Shown: positions 7,549 through 16,802 of the stretch, piece by piece
Position numbering within the stretch: position 1 is the first letter of the stretch
How the letters are laid out: every line of letters begins with the position of its first letter
From: Verrucomicrobiota bacterium JB023
GTDB taxonomy: Bacteria > Verrucomicrobiota > Verrucomicrobiia > Verrucomicrobiales > Akkermansiaceae
DNA length: 64,000 nucleotides
Assembly (NCBI GenBank): GCA_030673895.1
Contig: JAUTCR010000062.1
Coordinates: forward strand, 1 to 64,000
Direction of reading: 5' to 3'
Made by a program: the position numbers and the translations under genes
The notes under the pieces: model-generated
Told to the model about the DNA's origin: nothing
Seen by the model: only the letters and a program-made list of their open reading frames with translations
Database searches by the model: none

Positions 7549-8484
7549 ATGGAAAACGTTGTCATCATCGGAACCGGAAGCGCTGGCTGGACGGCCGCGC
7601 TCTACACCAGTCGCGCCAATCTCAACCCCCGCGTTCTCGCCGGCGAGCAACCGGGCGGCCTCCTCACCACCACCTCGGAAGTGGAGAACTTCCCCGGATT
7701 CCCCGAGGGAATCGACGGCTACGAGCTCATGACCCGCATGCAGCAACAGGCCGAGAAGTTCGGCGCCCGCACGGAATACAAGGTTGCCGAGACCGTCACC
7801 AAGACCGAGGCCGGTCACTTCGAAATCAAGATCAAAGGCAGCGACGAGGTCATCGAAGCGAAGACCGTGATCGCCGCCACCGGTGCCTCTCCTCGCCTGC
7901 TTGGCCTCGAGGGCGAACAAGAGCTCTACGGCAAGGCCGGAGTGACGACCTGCGCCACCTGCGACGGAGCCTTCTACCGCGATATGCCCGTGGTCGTCGT
8001 CGGAGGAGGAGATTCCGCTGCCGAGGAAGCTCACTTCCTGACCCGCTTCGCCTCCAAGGTTTATCTCGTCCACCGCCGCGACGAGCTGCGCGCCTCCAAA
8101 ATCATGGCCGAGCGCGTGCTCGCCCACGAGAAGATCGAGCCCGTCTGGCATAGCGAACTGACCGGGTATCTGCCCGGGGAGAATAACAAGCTGGCCGGCG
8201 TCACGGTGAAGAATAACCAAACCGGTGAGGAGTCCACCCTCGATGTCCGCGGCGCATTCATCGCTATCGGCCACGTGCCCAATAGCTCCTTCCTCGGCGA
8301 CTTGGTCGATCGGAATGAAGCTGGCTACATCCAGACTCAGGGCGAGCGGACCGCGACCAAGACCCCCGGCCTCTTCAGCGCTGGCGACGTCATGGATGAT
8401 TACTACCGCCAAGCCATCACTGCCGCCGGAGAAGGCTGCAAGGCCGCCATCGAAGCCGAACGCTATCTGGCTGAAGAAGACTAA
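7549..8484 (+). CDS. trxB: Thioredoxin reductase
   Basis: This FAD- and NADPH-dependent enzyme reduces thioredoxin. The 311-residue protein has the N-terminal FAD loop GTGSAG (residues 8-13, a variant of the usual GxGPAG), the redox-active CATC (135-138), the NADPH-binding GGGDSA (152-157) with HRRDELRA downstream, and the C-terminal GDVMDD FAD motif. This order and length are those of low-molecular-weight TrxR. It could feed electrons to the many thioredoxin-fold proteins in this window, though those are exported and would need a membrane relay (inference). A strong terminator follows. Confidence 0.97.
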   Translation: MENVVIIGTGSAGWTAALYTSRANLNPRVLAGEQPGGLLTTTSEVENFPGFPEGIDGYELMTRMQQQAEKFGARTEYKVAETVTKTEAGHFEIKIKGSDEVIEAKTVIAATGASPRLLGLEGEQELYGKAGVTTCATCDGAFYRDMPVVVVGGGDSAAEEAHFLTRFASKVYLVHRRDELRASKIMAERVLAHEKIEPVWHSELTGYLPGENNKLAGVTVKNNQTGEESTLDVRGAFIAIGHVPNSSFLGDLVDRNEAGYIQTQGERTATKTPGLFSAGDVMDDYYRQAITAAGEGCKAAIEAERYLAEED

Positions 8485-8515
8485 CTTCTTCCTCCATTTC
8501 CCTTTTCCATCAAGG

Positions 8516-8546
8516 ACGCCGCCCTGGTCAAAGGGCGGCGTTTTTT
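8516..8546 (+). terminator. Rho-independent terminator after trxB
   Basis: ACGCCGCCCT and AGGGCGGCG form a G+C-rich stem around a short loop, followed at once by six T residues on the plus strand. It is 31 bases past the trxB stop. Confidence 0.9.
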
Positions 8547-8885
8547 CGTTGCCGTGAGCCAGCCAAGGCAAGCTCCCCGGCTGAATCAAACCTCTATCTA
8601 ACGGAAATGGTTTTACAGTGACCTCCCATTCGAAATCCCACGATTCACTTGCAGTTGAGCAGAACACAAAACTTCAACAGCATCAGTAGTTAAACGAGCC
8701 CTATCACATCAACAACAAGACCTCTTAGGGTGACCACGACGCATGAGACCCTCTACCGAGAGAATTCGAGACCTCCCTCTCTCGCCAGTTGGTCCGCGTA
8801 TTGCTTGAAGACTCGCTAAGGGTTTGAGCTTCGAGCTCTCCGCGATTTCCAGCGAACCCATAACAACGCAATCATCTCCCGCATC
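8547..8885. other. Intergenic gap, nothing definite
   Basis: This 339-bp gap lies between the trxB terminator and the next plus-strand gene. I see no convincing reading frame, RNA gene or long palindrome. It presumably holds the promoter of the gene at 8886, but no clear -35/-10 pair stands out. Confidence 0.4.
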
Positions 8886-9971
8886 GTGAAAAGCTCATTT
8901 TTCCGGCTCCTTCCTGACAGGGCTCGCTGTCTATCGCTCAGTTGCTATCTTGCCATTCTATCCAGCCTTCATGGCGAAGTGTTATTTGAGTTTGTCAATC
9001 CTCCCGGCAGCGGGATTTCACTTGCTGGAGGCGGCATTGGCTCGTCCATGGAGGCCGCCGATTCTGAAAGCCAGAAATTGGTACGCCTGACGACGGTGGA
9101 CATTCATGGACTGAGCGCTGGAGAATTCGGCACCACCCTGGCCTCCGAGGGCAGAGCCCACTCCACCTCAATCATCTATGGAAATCCTGATCGAGGAAAC
9201 ATCAATGCCCTGGGCGTGGCTTCGGAATATGATTTCATCTTTGGCAGTAACCAAAGCCGCGACTTCAATCCGCGCGAGGCCTGGGAGTTCGAGTTCGATA
9301 CCGAGGTGGAACTTAAGTGGATTGAGTTCGAAAGTTGGTCAGACAGTGGAGCGGGCTTCACCCTCTCTTCGCCCGCGTTCGAGACAATTGAAATTGCTCA
9401 TGAGGAAGGGAATGATGACTTGGACGAAGATGACATCTACCACCTCGAGCCTGGCACCCGGGTGCCGGCGAATACCCCGGTCAAGCTTCTGATGACGGGA
9501 TCGAGCTCCTCAGGCGAGCGGAGCGTTCGCATTGAGTCGCTCGCCGTAGTGCCGGTGGAGTCCTCAGGTTTTGCCGACTACATAGCCGGCTATCCAGAGT
9601 TGTTCGATGACCTGGCCCTCCCGGAGGCCGACCCGGATGGAGATGGGCTCGTCAATCTTCTGGAGTATATCTTGGACCGTCATCCCGGCCGAAAGGAGTC
9701 TGGCTTCCTTCCCGAGATCACGATCACCGAGGCAGAGGTCAGCCTCCGCTTCGAGCGACGGGCCTCATCGCGCGAGGATACCAATCAAGTGCTGCAATAC
9801 AGCACAGACTTGAGCACTTGGACTGACCTGCCCCTTGGCAGCCCGGTGGACCCGGGCGTAATCATTGGGGCAGAGGCAGAAGGGATGGAGGAGGTCACCG
9901 TGCTCATCGAGCGATCTGCCCCGCCTCATGATCACGTATTCCTCCGGCTCTCGGCTACTGAAGTGGAATAG
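8886..9971 (+). CDS. Exported protein with DPDGDG-type C-terminal region
   Basis: This 361-residue exported protein begins with GTG and a long signal region (about 1-30). The central part is beta-rich and resembles a secreted jelly-roll or carbohydrate-binding module (inference). Around residues 245-260 it has EADPDGDGLVNLLEY, a calcium-binding DxDxDG loop followed by NLLEY. In Verrucomicrobiota this motif typically begins a conserved C-terminal region of about 100 residues on secreted proteins, ending here in a beta segment (LQYSTDLSTWTDLP). The large protein at 24107-28873 carries a related tail. The specific function is unknown. Confidence 0.75.
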   Translation: MKSSFFRLLPDRARCLSLSCYLAILSSLHGEVLFEFVNPPGSGISLAGGGIGSSMEAADSESQKLVRLTTVDIHGLSAGEFGTTLASEGRAHSTSIIYGNPDRGNINALGVASEYDFIFGSNQSRDFNPREAWEFEFDTEVELKWIEFESWSDSGAGFTLSSPAFETIEIAHEEGNDDLDEDDIYHLEPGTRVPANTPVKLLMTGSSSSGERSVRIESLAVVPVESSGFADYIAGYPELFDDLALPEADPDGDGLVNLLEYILDRHPGRKESGFLPEITITEAEVSLRFERRASSREDTNQVLQYSTDLSTWTDLPLGSPVDPGVIIGAEAEGMEEVTVLIERSAPPHDHVFLRLSATEVE

Positions 9972-9990
9972 AGGCCGAGGCCTGACAAGT

Positions 9991-11655
9991 TCATAACTCG
10001 ACCAAGGAACCGTCAAAGCTGCGGAAGGAGACCGAGGCCCCCAGCTCCGTGTAGGTGCCCATGTGATCCTTCAGCACTTGGAGGGCGACCTTCTCACCGA
10101 GAAGCAGACCCTCGCTCCCATCGGTGCGCCAATGCACCCCGGCGAAGTCCCGTCCGAGGGAGATATTGGCAGCCAATTTATCGAGCTCGCCACCAACAGT
10201 GAGGCTGTCCGTTCCCGAAAACGGACGTAGGCTGGTGGCATCGGTATCAGGATCCACTTCCACCGGAGCAGCAAGGATCGCGTCTGGATCGAAGAAGGCC
10301 TTGAGCGCGGTGGTGCACGCCCCCGCGATAACCGCATGACCGGCCGGGTAGGCAGGATGGGTAGGCGACCCCTCGGGATAAGCCATCGGTAGGAGGCCCC
10401 GCTCTACTTGAGAGCCGAACTGATCGAGCACGGCGGAATTCAAGACATCTGAATGCAGGGAGTATTGGGCGCGCCCATTGAGCTCCGCATTGACCAAGCC
10501 CCCAAAAGCCTCCGGCCGAAGCCGACGGTGAACGCACCACTTATGGAACCAAGCGGCCTTCAGCCCGCAAAGGGCCACCTCGGCGACGAGGGAGAGGATA
10601 TCCGGGCCGCCGAAGGTGACGAAAGCTCCTTGATTCGATCGCCCATGATAGGGATTCCCCGCTTGGGTCGGCATCCCCATGCCGAGGAGGATGTTCGCGG
10701 CATTCAAGAAGGCTTGGTAGCTGAAGTCGCGGTGAACGTATTCACCCAAGTCCCTCCCCGTCGCCAGATAGCGGGTAACGGGGTCCAACTGATTCGGGCC
10801 CTCCGGCACGTTGCCATTCTGAACGTCGAGCCAGGTGGTGCGCGTCAGCATGTAGTCATCACCCTGCTGCGGCACGCGGTAGCGTTGCTGGATGGTGGTG
10901 GCTCCATAGGGGATATCCAAAAGAAGGAACTGGGAAAGATAGTTGCCCGCGAGATCACCCGCAGTCTCCCCGCGGAAGAGGGTGCTTGGGGTCACAACAC
11001 CGTTCTGCTTGGGGCCGCGGAAGTCAGTGAGACCATTCATGTCCGACACGGCTGCCGCCACCCGGGAGTCAGTCACATAACTCTCGAAGGGGACATCCCT
11101 GAGGGCTGCCTGCCAATAGACCTCCACCATCTCCCCGGCCTCCCATGCCGAGGTCAGCGTCGGCGCGGCAGGCATCATGAGAGCATGACTATCCGCGCCA
11201 CAGAGAGAATAGGCAAAGGCGGCCTGCGGATTGGCCAACTTGCGCGCGCCACCCATGGGGATGCTTGCGAACTCCGCTTCCAAGCCGGAATTGACGGCAT
11301 CAATGAGCTTGCGATAAGCCGCGCCGTCCACCCTGCCCTCTGCATCATGCGGAAGAGCTTTGGTAAAGCAGGCCACATAGTTCGCGTGTTGGCTTTCATC
11401 ATCATTCGGGCGATGATTCACCGTAGCTGAGCCTTCGAATTGCTTGTTTGCCGTCTCATGGCGGATGGCGAGAGCTTTGGCCATGCGACTCCGAAGAGCA
11501 GTCGTTTGATACGCCGGAGGATAACCCCACACCCAGCGACGTCCGACCCGATACCAAGCTCCATGGGCCGTGGTGGTGCCTGCAACGGAAGCCGCAGCTC
11601 CAGCAAAAAGAATAAAACGACGACGGGAAAATTTGGTCTGTGCTCTGGTTTTCAT
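9991..11655 (-). CDS. Tat-exported vanadium-dependent haloperoxidase-like protein
   Basis: This 554-residue protein of the vanadium haloperoxidase/PAP2 family has a twin-arginine signal (SRRRFILFAGA, residues 10-20), so it is exported folded. The vanadate-site residues are recognisable: K372 and R380 in HKWCVHRRLRPE, HPAYPAGH at 433-440 with H440 as the likely vanadate ligand region, and R502 with H508 in GRDFAGVHWRTD. The order and the GVHWRTD pattern resemble the algal/cyanobacterial haloperoxidase branch, which oxidises halides with H2O2. The serine usually before Gly-His (PSGH) is alanine here (A438), which may change halide preference or give phosphatase-like activity (inference). Length and layout suggest an intact gene. 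Confidence 0.85.
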   Translation of the reverse strand: MKTRAQTKFSRRRFILFAGAAASVAGTTTAHGAWYRVGRRWVWGYPPAYQTTALRSRMAKALAIRHETANKQFEGSATVNHRPNDDESQHANYVACFTKALPHDAEGRVDGAAYRKLIDAVNSGLEAEFASIPMGGARKLANPQAAFAYSLCGADSHALMMPAAPTLTSAWEAGEMVEVYWQAALRDVPFESYVTDSRVAAAVSDMNGLTDFRGPKQNGVVTPSTLFRGETAGDLAGNYLSQFLLLDIPYGATTIQQRYRVPQQGDDYMLTRTTWLDVQNGNVPEGPNQLDPVTRYLATGRDLGEYVHRDFSYQAFLNAANILLGMGMPTQAGNPYHGRSNQGAFVTFGGPDILSLVAEVALCGLKAAWFHKWCVHRRLRPEAFGGLVNAELNGRAQYSLHSDVLNSAVLDQFGSQVERGLLPMAYPEGSPTHPAYPAGHAVIAGACTTALKAFFDPDAILAAPVEVDPDTDATSLRPFSGTDSLTVGGELDKLAANISLGRDFAGVHWRTDGSEGLLLGEKVALQVLKDHMGTYTELGASVSFRSFDGSLVEL

Positions 11656-12026
11656 CGACTTAGCTCTAACTCAGCCTCACTTCAAAAATTCTGTTAGCTG
11701 ACTGAAAATCTCAACCGCACTAAAACCCGAGCTTTCTCAAGTTTTTTTGCGGAGCAAGATTGACAGAATTGAAACCTTGCGAAGAAAAGAAAACCCACCA
11801 CCCACTGAAATACAGTTTATTACAAAAACACAATCTAACAATCCGGACTATTCTGGTATAAAGATTTTGATTTTGTCTTTTTACTCTAGCAAGAAGAGTC
11901 ACTTACTAATCTTTTTCTAGAGGGTGATTTCTATCTAAAATCACCCACCGTTTTAGGGTAATTTTTCTTCATGTTTTAAAAATTTTCCGCTTCTCAAGTT
12001 TTAAGTTTCGTGAAATAATCCCGCCG
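11656..12026. other. AT-rich intergenic region
   Basis: This 371-bp stretch between divergent genes is markedly richer in A+T than its surroundings. It contains the inverted repeat at 11922-11946 and presumably the promoters of both flanking genes. No reading frame in it looks protein-like. Confidence 0.5.
11922..11946. repeat. Perfect 9-bp inverted repeat in the AT-rich gap
   Basis: GGGTGATTT (11922-11930) and AAATCACCC (11938-11946) are perfectly complementary around a 7-base spacer. No T-run follows directly on the plus strand. It lies 80 bases upstream of the ATG at 12027, so it may be an operator or a leader hairpin for the three-gene exported module. Confidence 0.5.
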
Positions 12027-12746
12027 ATGCCAGCGAGATTCCCCCTCTTAGCTTTTGCACTGTCTTCCCCCGCTCTCGCGTGGGATTGGAATAACAATGC
12101 CGACGTCTCCTTCTGGGCTCCAGGGATGGGAAGCACCCCCATCTACATGAGCCAAGTTCAAGGTGGTGGACCGGGCCCTCAGTATGTCGGCAACTATTAT
12201 GCCTACGTTATCAAGGGCATATCTGGAACCCTTACCTTGGGTAATCGGAACCTCTATGATGAATATTGGGAGCCCTCAAAATCTTGGCAGAGAAGTTGGA
12301 ATGGAAAAAACTCCTGGGCCACTGTTGGCTTTCAGATCAATAGCACCTACTTCACCAACCCGGATCTCTTCTTTACAGTTTCCGGTGACCATGCCGGTTA
12401 CTCCACGGGGAGTGTTGCGAAGTTCCTCGATGAGCCAATCGTCATCAAGAGCCGAGGCTCCTGGGACACCTCCATCACTTTTGTCCCCCACGTCAACAGC
12501 TGGTTCATCCCGGCCGGTAACGGAGTCTCCAACAAAACTCCCTCATGCCAGTTCATGGTCATTGCAGACCTTTACCGCACCGCTCCTGAGCTGAAAGGCA
12601 ACCTCACGGTGAGCAAGAATTGGGTCTTCCCCAGCCGCTCGGTTACCTTGAGCTGGGATTATGATCGCGGCAGCGACGCGATCGAAGGATACACCGTGCC
12701 GGAAGGATTCGACGGACTTCTCGAAGTTTCCGGCGGGAGCCTCTAG
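12027..12746 (+). CDS. Exported protein of unknown function (module gene 1)
   Basis: This 239-residue exported protein has a signal peptide of about 19 residues ending ALA-W. The mature chain is rich in Trp, Tyr, Asn, Gly and Ser and predicted beta-rich, like surface or extracellular proteins. I recognise no family. It begins a plus-strand set of three exported proteins of unknown function (12027-14325) with gaps of 32 bp and then an overlap, so they are probably one operon. The A+T-rich upstream region is likely its promoter. Confidence 0.7.
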   Translation: MPARFPLLAFALSSPALAWDWNNNADVSFWAPGMGSTPIYMSQVQGGGPGPQYVGNYYAYVIKGISGTLTLGNRNLYDEYWEPSKSWQRSWNGKNSWATVGFQINSTYFTNPDLFFTVSGDHAGYSTGSVAKFLDEPIVIKSRGSWDTSITFVPHVNSWFIPAGNGVSNKTPSCQFMVIADLYRTAPELKGNLTVSKNWVFPSRSVTLSWDYDRGSDAIEGYTVPEGFDGLLEVSGGSL

Positions 12747-12778
12747 TAGCCTCTTCGCCTCTCACCTTTTTCTCACCG

Positions 12779-13222
12779 ATGAAGATCCTCCCTTCTCTCT
12801 GGGCCGCACTATGCCTGGGCGTCACCCTGGCCCCGGCCAGTGAACAATTGCCGTCTTGGAACACGATGGCCACCGCAGCGAAGCCAACCGGTCGAGGCAT
12901 CGAAGAACGCTTTGCAGACCGTCATCGATTTCTCGTCTCGGACGCTTACTGCACCCGGATCCCGACTGGAGCGATTCTCAATCTTCCAGAACGATTCGAG
13001 GGGCAAGTCTCCCTCACTCCGGTGGGCCAAATTGTCGACTGGAGAACGTTCCTCCAGCGGAATGGCAGCTGGCTGAGAACCCACCCTGTCTCTTGGGAGC
13101 AGGTCACCGCCAAGACCATCTTCGACGAGCAAACCAGCAAGCATCTTGCTGAAAGCCCCTATCTCGTGGTGGCCCTCTTCAAGAATCACCCCATTACCGT
13201 TCTTACCCAAAAACAGTCGTGA
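12779..13222 (+). CDS. Exported protein of unknown function (module gene 2)
   Basis: This 147-residue exported protein has a signal peptide (about 1-20, LAPAS). The mature part contains PTGAILNLPERFEG and a region VDWRTFLQRNGSWL. No family is evident and there is only one cysteine in the mature chain. Its stop overlaps the GTG of the next gene as GTGA, indicating translational coupling, and it lies 32 bp behind module gene 1. Confidence 0.7.
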   Translation: MKILPSLWAALCLGVTLAPASEQLPSWNTMATAAKPTGRGIEERFADRHRFLVSDAYCTRIPTGAILNLPERFEGQVSLTPVGQIVDWRTFLQRNGSWLRTHPVSWEQVTAKTIFDEQTSKHLAESPYLVVALFKNHPITVLTQKQS

Positions 13223-14325
13223 AAACGCGCTCTTCCCTCTTGTCGTTCATTGCAGCAACGACCCTGACCGCATCGGCCAACCCGGAATCCGAAGCCTGGA
13301 TTTCCCAGAATCTCATCAACGACGACGGGCAAATCATCACCACCGAGACCCCGCTCAATCAAGAGACCGGCACAATGGATACTGTGCCTCTAGAAGGGAT
13401 TTTGGCGCGTTTCGAGCTTTGGGTCTACCCCGTCTTCTCGGAAGACGGCTCTCTGGAGCCCCAGCTGGTCGATCAAGAAGTGGTCGGCATCCTTCCCCGC
13501 ATGGAGCTCTCCTTCTCGGGCTTGGATCCTCATGACGACCCGCGCACCCGGGCCGACTGGTCTCACGAGATCACTTATCGCTTCTTGGATGCGCCCAAGT
13601 CCGGCCCCGAAGTGCCCAACTGGTTCGGGGAATACCTTCTCCGCAAGCGATTTCTGGACGAAGCCCATATCGGCCAAGACGATGCCGCACAGAAATGGCG
13701 GGAATTCTCCGCCGCGCCCGTGCAACACACCAAGACCAATCAAGAAGTCACCTTCACCGACGACGCTTATCCTCCCGACATCCCCGAGGAAGATCGGGAC
13801 AAGTGGTCCGGCATCATTGAATACTCGCTCGTCACTGGCGACGTCCCGGGCTCGCCCATCCCCTATCTCACCGTCACGACCCTGCAGGTAAGGGTCTGGC
13901 CAAAATGGCATGCCAGTTTCGAGAATTTTCCAGCCGAGGAGGTGACCGAGATCCCCGACAACCTCTTCGCCAATGTCTATGACATCTACCCGGGCACAGA
14001 GCGAGTCGAGGTGGTCTATTATTACGACGAGGACAGCGAAGGGAAGCTTGAGGAACTTGATGCGGTGACGATTGTCGATGAGCCCTGGACTGCAATCACC
14101 GATCAGGACCGCCGCTACTCGCTCGCGCAACTGGCTGACGAAGAAGAGCCTGGGGATTACCATGTGCGGGTAACCTGCTATCTGCCAGGCGGCTTGATTG
14201 AGCACGCGGATCAATTCAACCCTCTCTTCTCGGAGCCACTGGATCCGGGAGAAGATGTCAATACGGTGATCACCATCGACAAGCCATCGCTCCGTATCCA
14301 GGGAGGCGTCTTCTCGCTTGAGTAA
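13219..14325 (+). CDS. Exported protein of unknown function (module gene 3)
   Basis: This 368-residue exported protein starts at the GTG overlapping the previous stop. After a signal peptide (about 1-20) the chain is strongly acidic, with long beta-type segments such as RFELWVYPVF and VRVWPKWHASF. It may form several repeated beta-sandwich units, but I cannot define them. The three-gene arrangement suggests a secreted or surface complex; no enzymatic motif is visible in any member. The frame reads continuously through a well-formed protein, so it is not a pseudogene. Confidence 0.7.
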   Translation: MKTRSSLLSFIAATTLTASANPESEAWISQNLINDDGQIITTETPLNQETGTMDTVPLEGILARFELWVYPVFSEDGSLEPQLVDQEVVGILPRMELSFSGLDPHDDPRTRADWSHEITYRFLDAPKSGPEVPNWFGEYLLRKRFLDEAHIGQDDAAQKWREFSAAPVQHTKTNQEVTFTDDAYPPDIPEEDRDKWSGIIEYSLVTGDVPGSPIPYLTVTTLQVRVWPKWHASFENFPAEEVTEIPDNLFANVYDIYPGTERVEVVYYYDEDSEGKLEELDAVTIVDEPWTAITDQDRRYSLAQLADEEEPGDYHVRVTCYLPGGLIEHADQFNPLFSEPLDPGEDVNTVITIDKPSLRIQGGVFSLE

Positions 14326-14397
14326 CAAGCTCGCAAGAGTCGCCGAATCTTAGCCTTTATTTGCCAGCCAGTAAGGGGCAGACTACTGGGCCTGATA

Positions 14398-15501
14398 ATG
14401 ACTTTGCAAGACCTCGGATGGAACGAGTTTTTCAATGAGCAATTCGAGCCCTTTCGCAAGAAGGGCTGGGAGCCCGCTCGCTTGGCTGAGGAGACAAAGA
14501 TCAATTTTCGCGCTCTTCTCGATGGAGAGGAAGAGCTGGAGGTCGTCACTGGTGGCAAGGTCTGGCACGAGGCAACCTGTGATGCCGACCTTCCTGCGGT
14601 AGGGGATTGGGTCGCCATCGAGCGGCAAGGTGACGATGACGAGCACATCATCCGTGCCCGCCTGGAGCGCCGCACCACGTTCTCCCGCAAGATGCCGGGC
14701 AAGAGCTCGGAAGAACAAGTGATCGCTGCCAATGTCGACTTGGTGATCGTCGTCACGGATGCGGTAGCGGACTTCAATGTCCGCCGGCTGGAGCGATACC
14801 TGACCCTCATCGCGCGCAGTGGTGCGCGGCCGGTTATCCTGATTAACAAGGCCGACCTGGTGAACGATGACGAGATGGCCGACCTGGTGGCCGCCGTCCA
14901 CGAAATCGAGCCACAAGCCGAGGTGCGTGGCGCCAGCGCCTTGAAGGGCACCGGACTGGAGATCCTGAAGAGCTACCTCTCCCCCGGAGTGACCATGGCG
15001 CTGGTAGGCTCTAGCGGGGTTGGCAAGTCAACTTTGGTCAATCAACTCCTCGGTCGGGATGAGGTCTGGACCGGGGATGTCAATGAAGTCACCGGCAAAG
15101 GCCGCCACACAACAAGTTGGCGGGAACTGGTGATGGTGCCCGGCGGAGGGATGCTCATCGATAATCCCGGCATCCGCGAGGTGCAGATGTGGACGGACGA
15201 GACGACGCTGCGCGAGCAATTCATCGACATCGAGGAACTGACTTCCCAATGCCGCTTCTCTGATTGCAGCCACCAGAAGGACGCCGGATGCGCCATCGTC
15301 GCCGCAGTGGAGAAGGGCGAACTCGACCCCGGACGCTACGAGAGCTTTCTCAATCTCGAGGACGAAATTGCGGAACTCAACCGCCGCCGGAAGAAACGCC
15401 AGATGGCCGTTGAGCGCTGGGCGAAACGCGACCGGAAAATCAAAGCGCGCAATCTCGCCGACCGCATCCAGCTCGAGAAAGACGAGCGGGGCGAGCTCTG
15501 A
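14398..15501 (+). CDS. rsgA: Ribosome small subunit biogenesis GTPase RsgA
   Basis: RsgA is a GTPase that acts late in 30S subunit maturation. The 367-residue protein shows the circularly permuted GTPase order typical of the family: an N-terminal OB fold, then NKADL (G4, about 152-156), then GSSGVGKST (G1, about 207-215), then DNPGIRE (G3). A C-terminal zinc knuckle follows, with Cys-x6-Cys-x-His and a further Cys in CRFSDCSHQKDAGC. It is full length, with a basic tail. fabH follows 121 bp downstream on the same strand. Confidence 0.96.
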   Translation: MTLQDLGWNEFFNEQFEPFRKKGWEPARLAEETKINFRALLDGEEELEVVTGGKVWHEATCDADLPAVGDWVAIERQGDDDEHIIRARLERRTTFSRKMPGKSSEEQVIAANVDLVIVVTDAVADFNVRRLERYLTLIARSGARPVILINKADLVNDDEMADLVAAVHEIEPQAEVRGASALKGTGLEILKSYLSPGVTMALVGSSGVGKSTLVNQLLGRDEVWTGDVNEVTGKGRHTTSWRELVMVPGGGMLIDNPGIREVQMWTDETTLREQFIDIEELTSQCRFSDCSHQKDAGCAIVAAVEKGELDPGRYESFLNLEDEIAELNRRRKKRQMAVERWAKRDRKIKARNLADRIQLEKDERGEL

Positions 15502-15622
15502 ATGGCGCAGACGGATTGGCAGCCAAGCCCTTTCCAACTTGCGAGCACCGCGAAAAAGCGAATTCTTATTGCTTCTCCACCCTTGCAACGACACGCATCT
15601 CGACCAAGTATCTCCCACGCGC

Positions 15623-16624
15623 ATGAGCCAATCGCATTCGCACATTCCAGTCACCATCGCAGGAACCGGCAGCTACGTGCCGGAAAAAGTTCTCACCAAT
15701 GCCGACCTTGAGAAACTGGTCGACACTTCGGATGAATGGATCACCACCCGCACCGGAATTCGCGAGCGCCGCATTGCTGCTGACGACGAATTCACCTCCC
15801 ACATGGCGGTCAAGGCCTCCCTCAAGGCTCTCGAACAAGCAGGAATGGAAGCCTCCGAGCTGGATCTGATTATCGTCGCGACCATCACCCCCGACACCCT
15901 GACCCCGGCGACAGCCTGCTACGTGCAGAAGGAACTGGGCGCGATGACGGCAGTCGCCTTTGATATTTCAGCGGCCTGCTCGGGCTTTCTCTACGGCATG
16001 AAGATTGCCAAGCGCTTGATTTCCGACGGTGCCTTCAAGAACGCTCTCATCATCGGGGCGGAAAAGCTGTCTTCCTTCATCAATTGGGAGGACCGGAACA
16101 CGTGCATCCTCTTCGGCGATGGAGCCGGAGCCGCCGTTCTTCGCCAATCCCGCGAGGGCGAGGGCCACATCATTGCCACTGATATTGGCACTGATGGCAA
16201 TCAGACTCATCTGCTGAACATTCCCGGAGGAGGCTCGGCCTGTCCCATCACGACGGAGAATGCGGATCAACGCCTCGCCTCCCTTGCCATGCTGGGGAAG
16301 GAAGTCTTCAAGCATGCGGTCACCCGGATGAGGGATTCAGCCAAGACCGTGATGGCGCGTGCTGGACTCAAGCCCGAGGACATCAAGCTCGTTGTGCCCC
16401 ATCAGGCCAACCTGCGGATCATCGATGCCATCGCCGACCGCCTCGACGTGCCCTCGGACCGCGTCTTCACCAATTTACAAAAATATGGCAACACCTCGGC
16501 AGCCGCTGTTGCCATCGCTTTGGATGAGGCCCACCGCGAAGGACGCTTCACCCGCGGCGACAAGATCGTTCTCGTCGTTTTCGGCGCCGGCTTCACTTGG
16601 GCTTCCGCCACGATTGAGTGGTAA
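15623..16624 (+). CDS. fabH: 3-oxoacyl-ACP synthase III
   Basis: FabH condenses acetyl-CoA with malonyl-ACP to start type II fatty acid synthesis. The 333-residue enzyme has the catalytic triad C119 (SAACSGF), H260 (VPHQAN) and N290 (GNTSAA) in the thiolase-fold positions expected. The frame extends upstream into rsgA, but the family N-terminus (PVTIAGTGSYVPEK) begins just after the ATG at 15623. No other fab gene is adjacent here, so it may be separate from the usual plsX-fabHDG cluster. Confidence 0.96.
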   Translation: MSQSHSHIPVTIAGTGSYVPEKVLTNADLEKLVDTSDEWITTRTGIRERRIAADDEFTSHMAVKASLKALEQAGMEASELDLIIVATITPDTLTPATACYVQKELGAMTAVAFDISAACSGFLYGMKIAKRLISDGAFKNALIIGAEKLSSFINWEDRNTCILFGDGAGAAVLRQSREGEGHIIATDIGTDGNQTHLLNIPGGGSACPITTENADQRLASLAMLGKEVFKHAVTRMRDSAKTVMARAGLKPEDIKLVVPHQANLRIIDAIADRLDVPSDRVFTNLQKYGNTSAAAVAIALDEAHREGRFTRGDKIVLVVFGAGFTWASATIEW

Positions 16625-16802
16625 CCAGGCGAGCGCCGCGTGGTCCCCTCCCCCAGTCAATTTAGAATCCCGCTTATTCCATCGGCCCTCTAGCCACCGC
16701 CGGAGGCAGCAGGAAGGACACCCCGCAACCGGTAGCCTCCTCCAAAACCGCCTTTTTGACCGATCGCTATCGAGAGCCGGTCTCAGACCGGACGAGGCCA
16801 AG

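Noticed and set aside
7432-8667. A 411-codon minus-strand open frame opposite trxB.
   Set aside because: Antisense shadow of a clear thioredoxin reductase gene.
16777-16791. A palindrome (CCGGTCT-C-AGACCGG) between fabH and the GT4 gene.
   Set aside because: It is short, with a single central base and no T-run. It may help end both convergent transcripts, but I cannot support a specific role.
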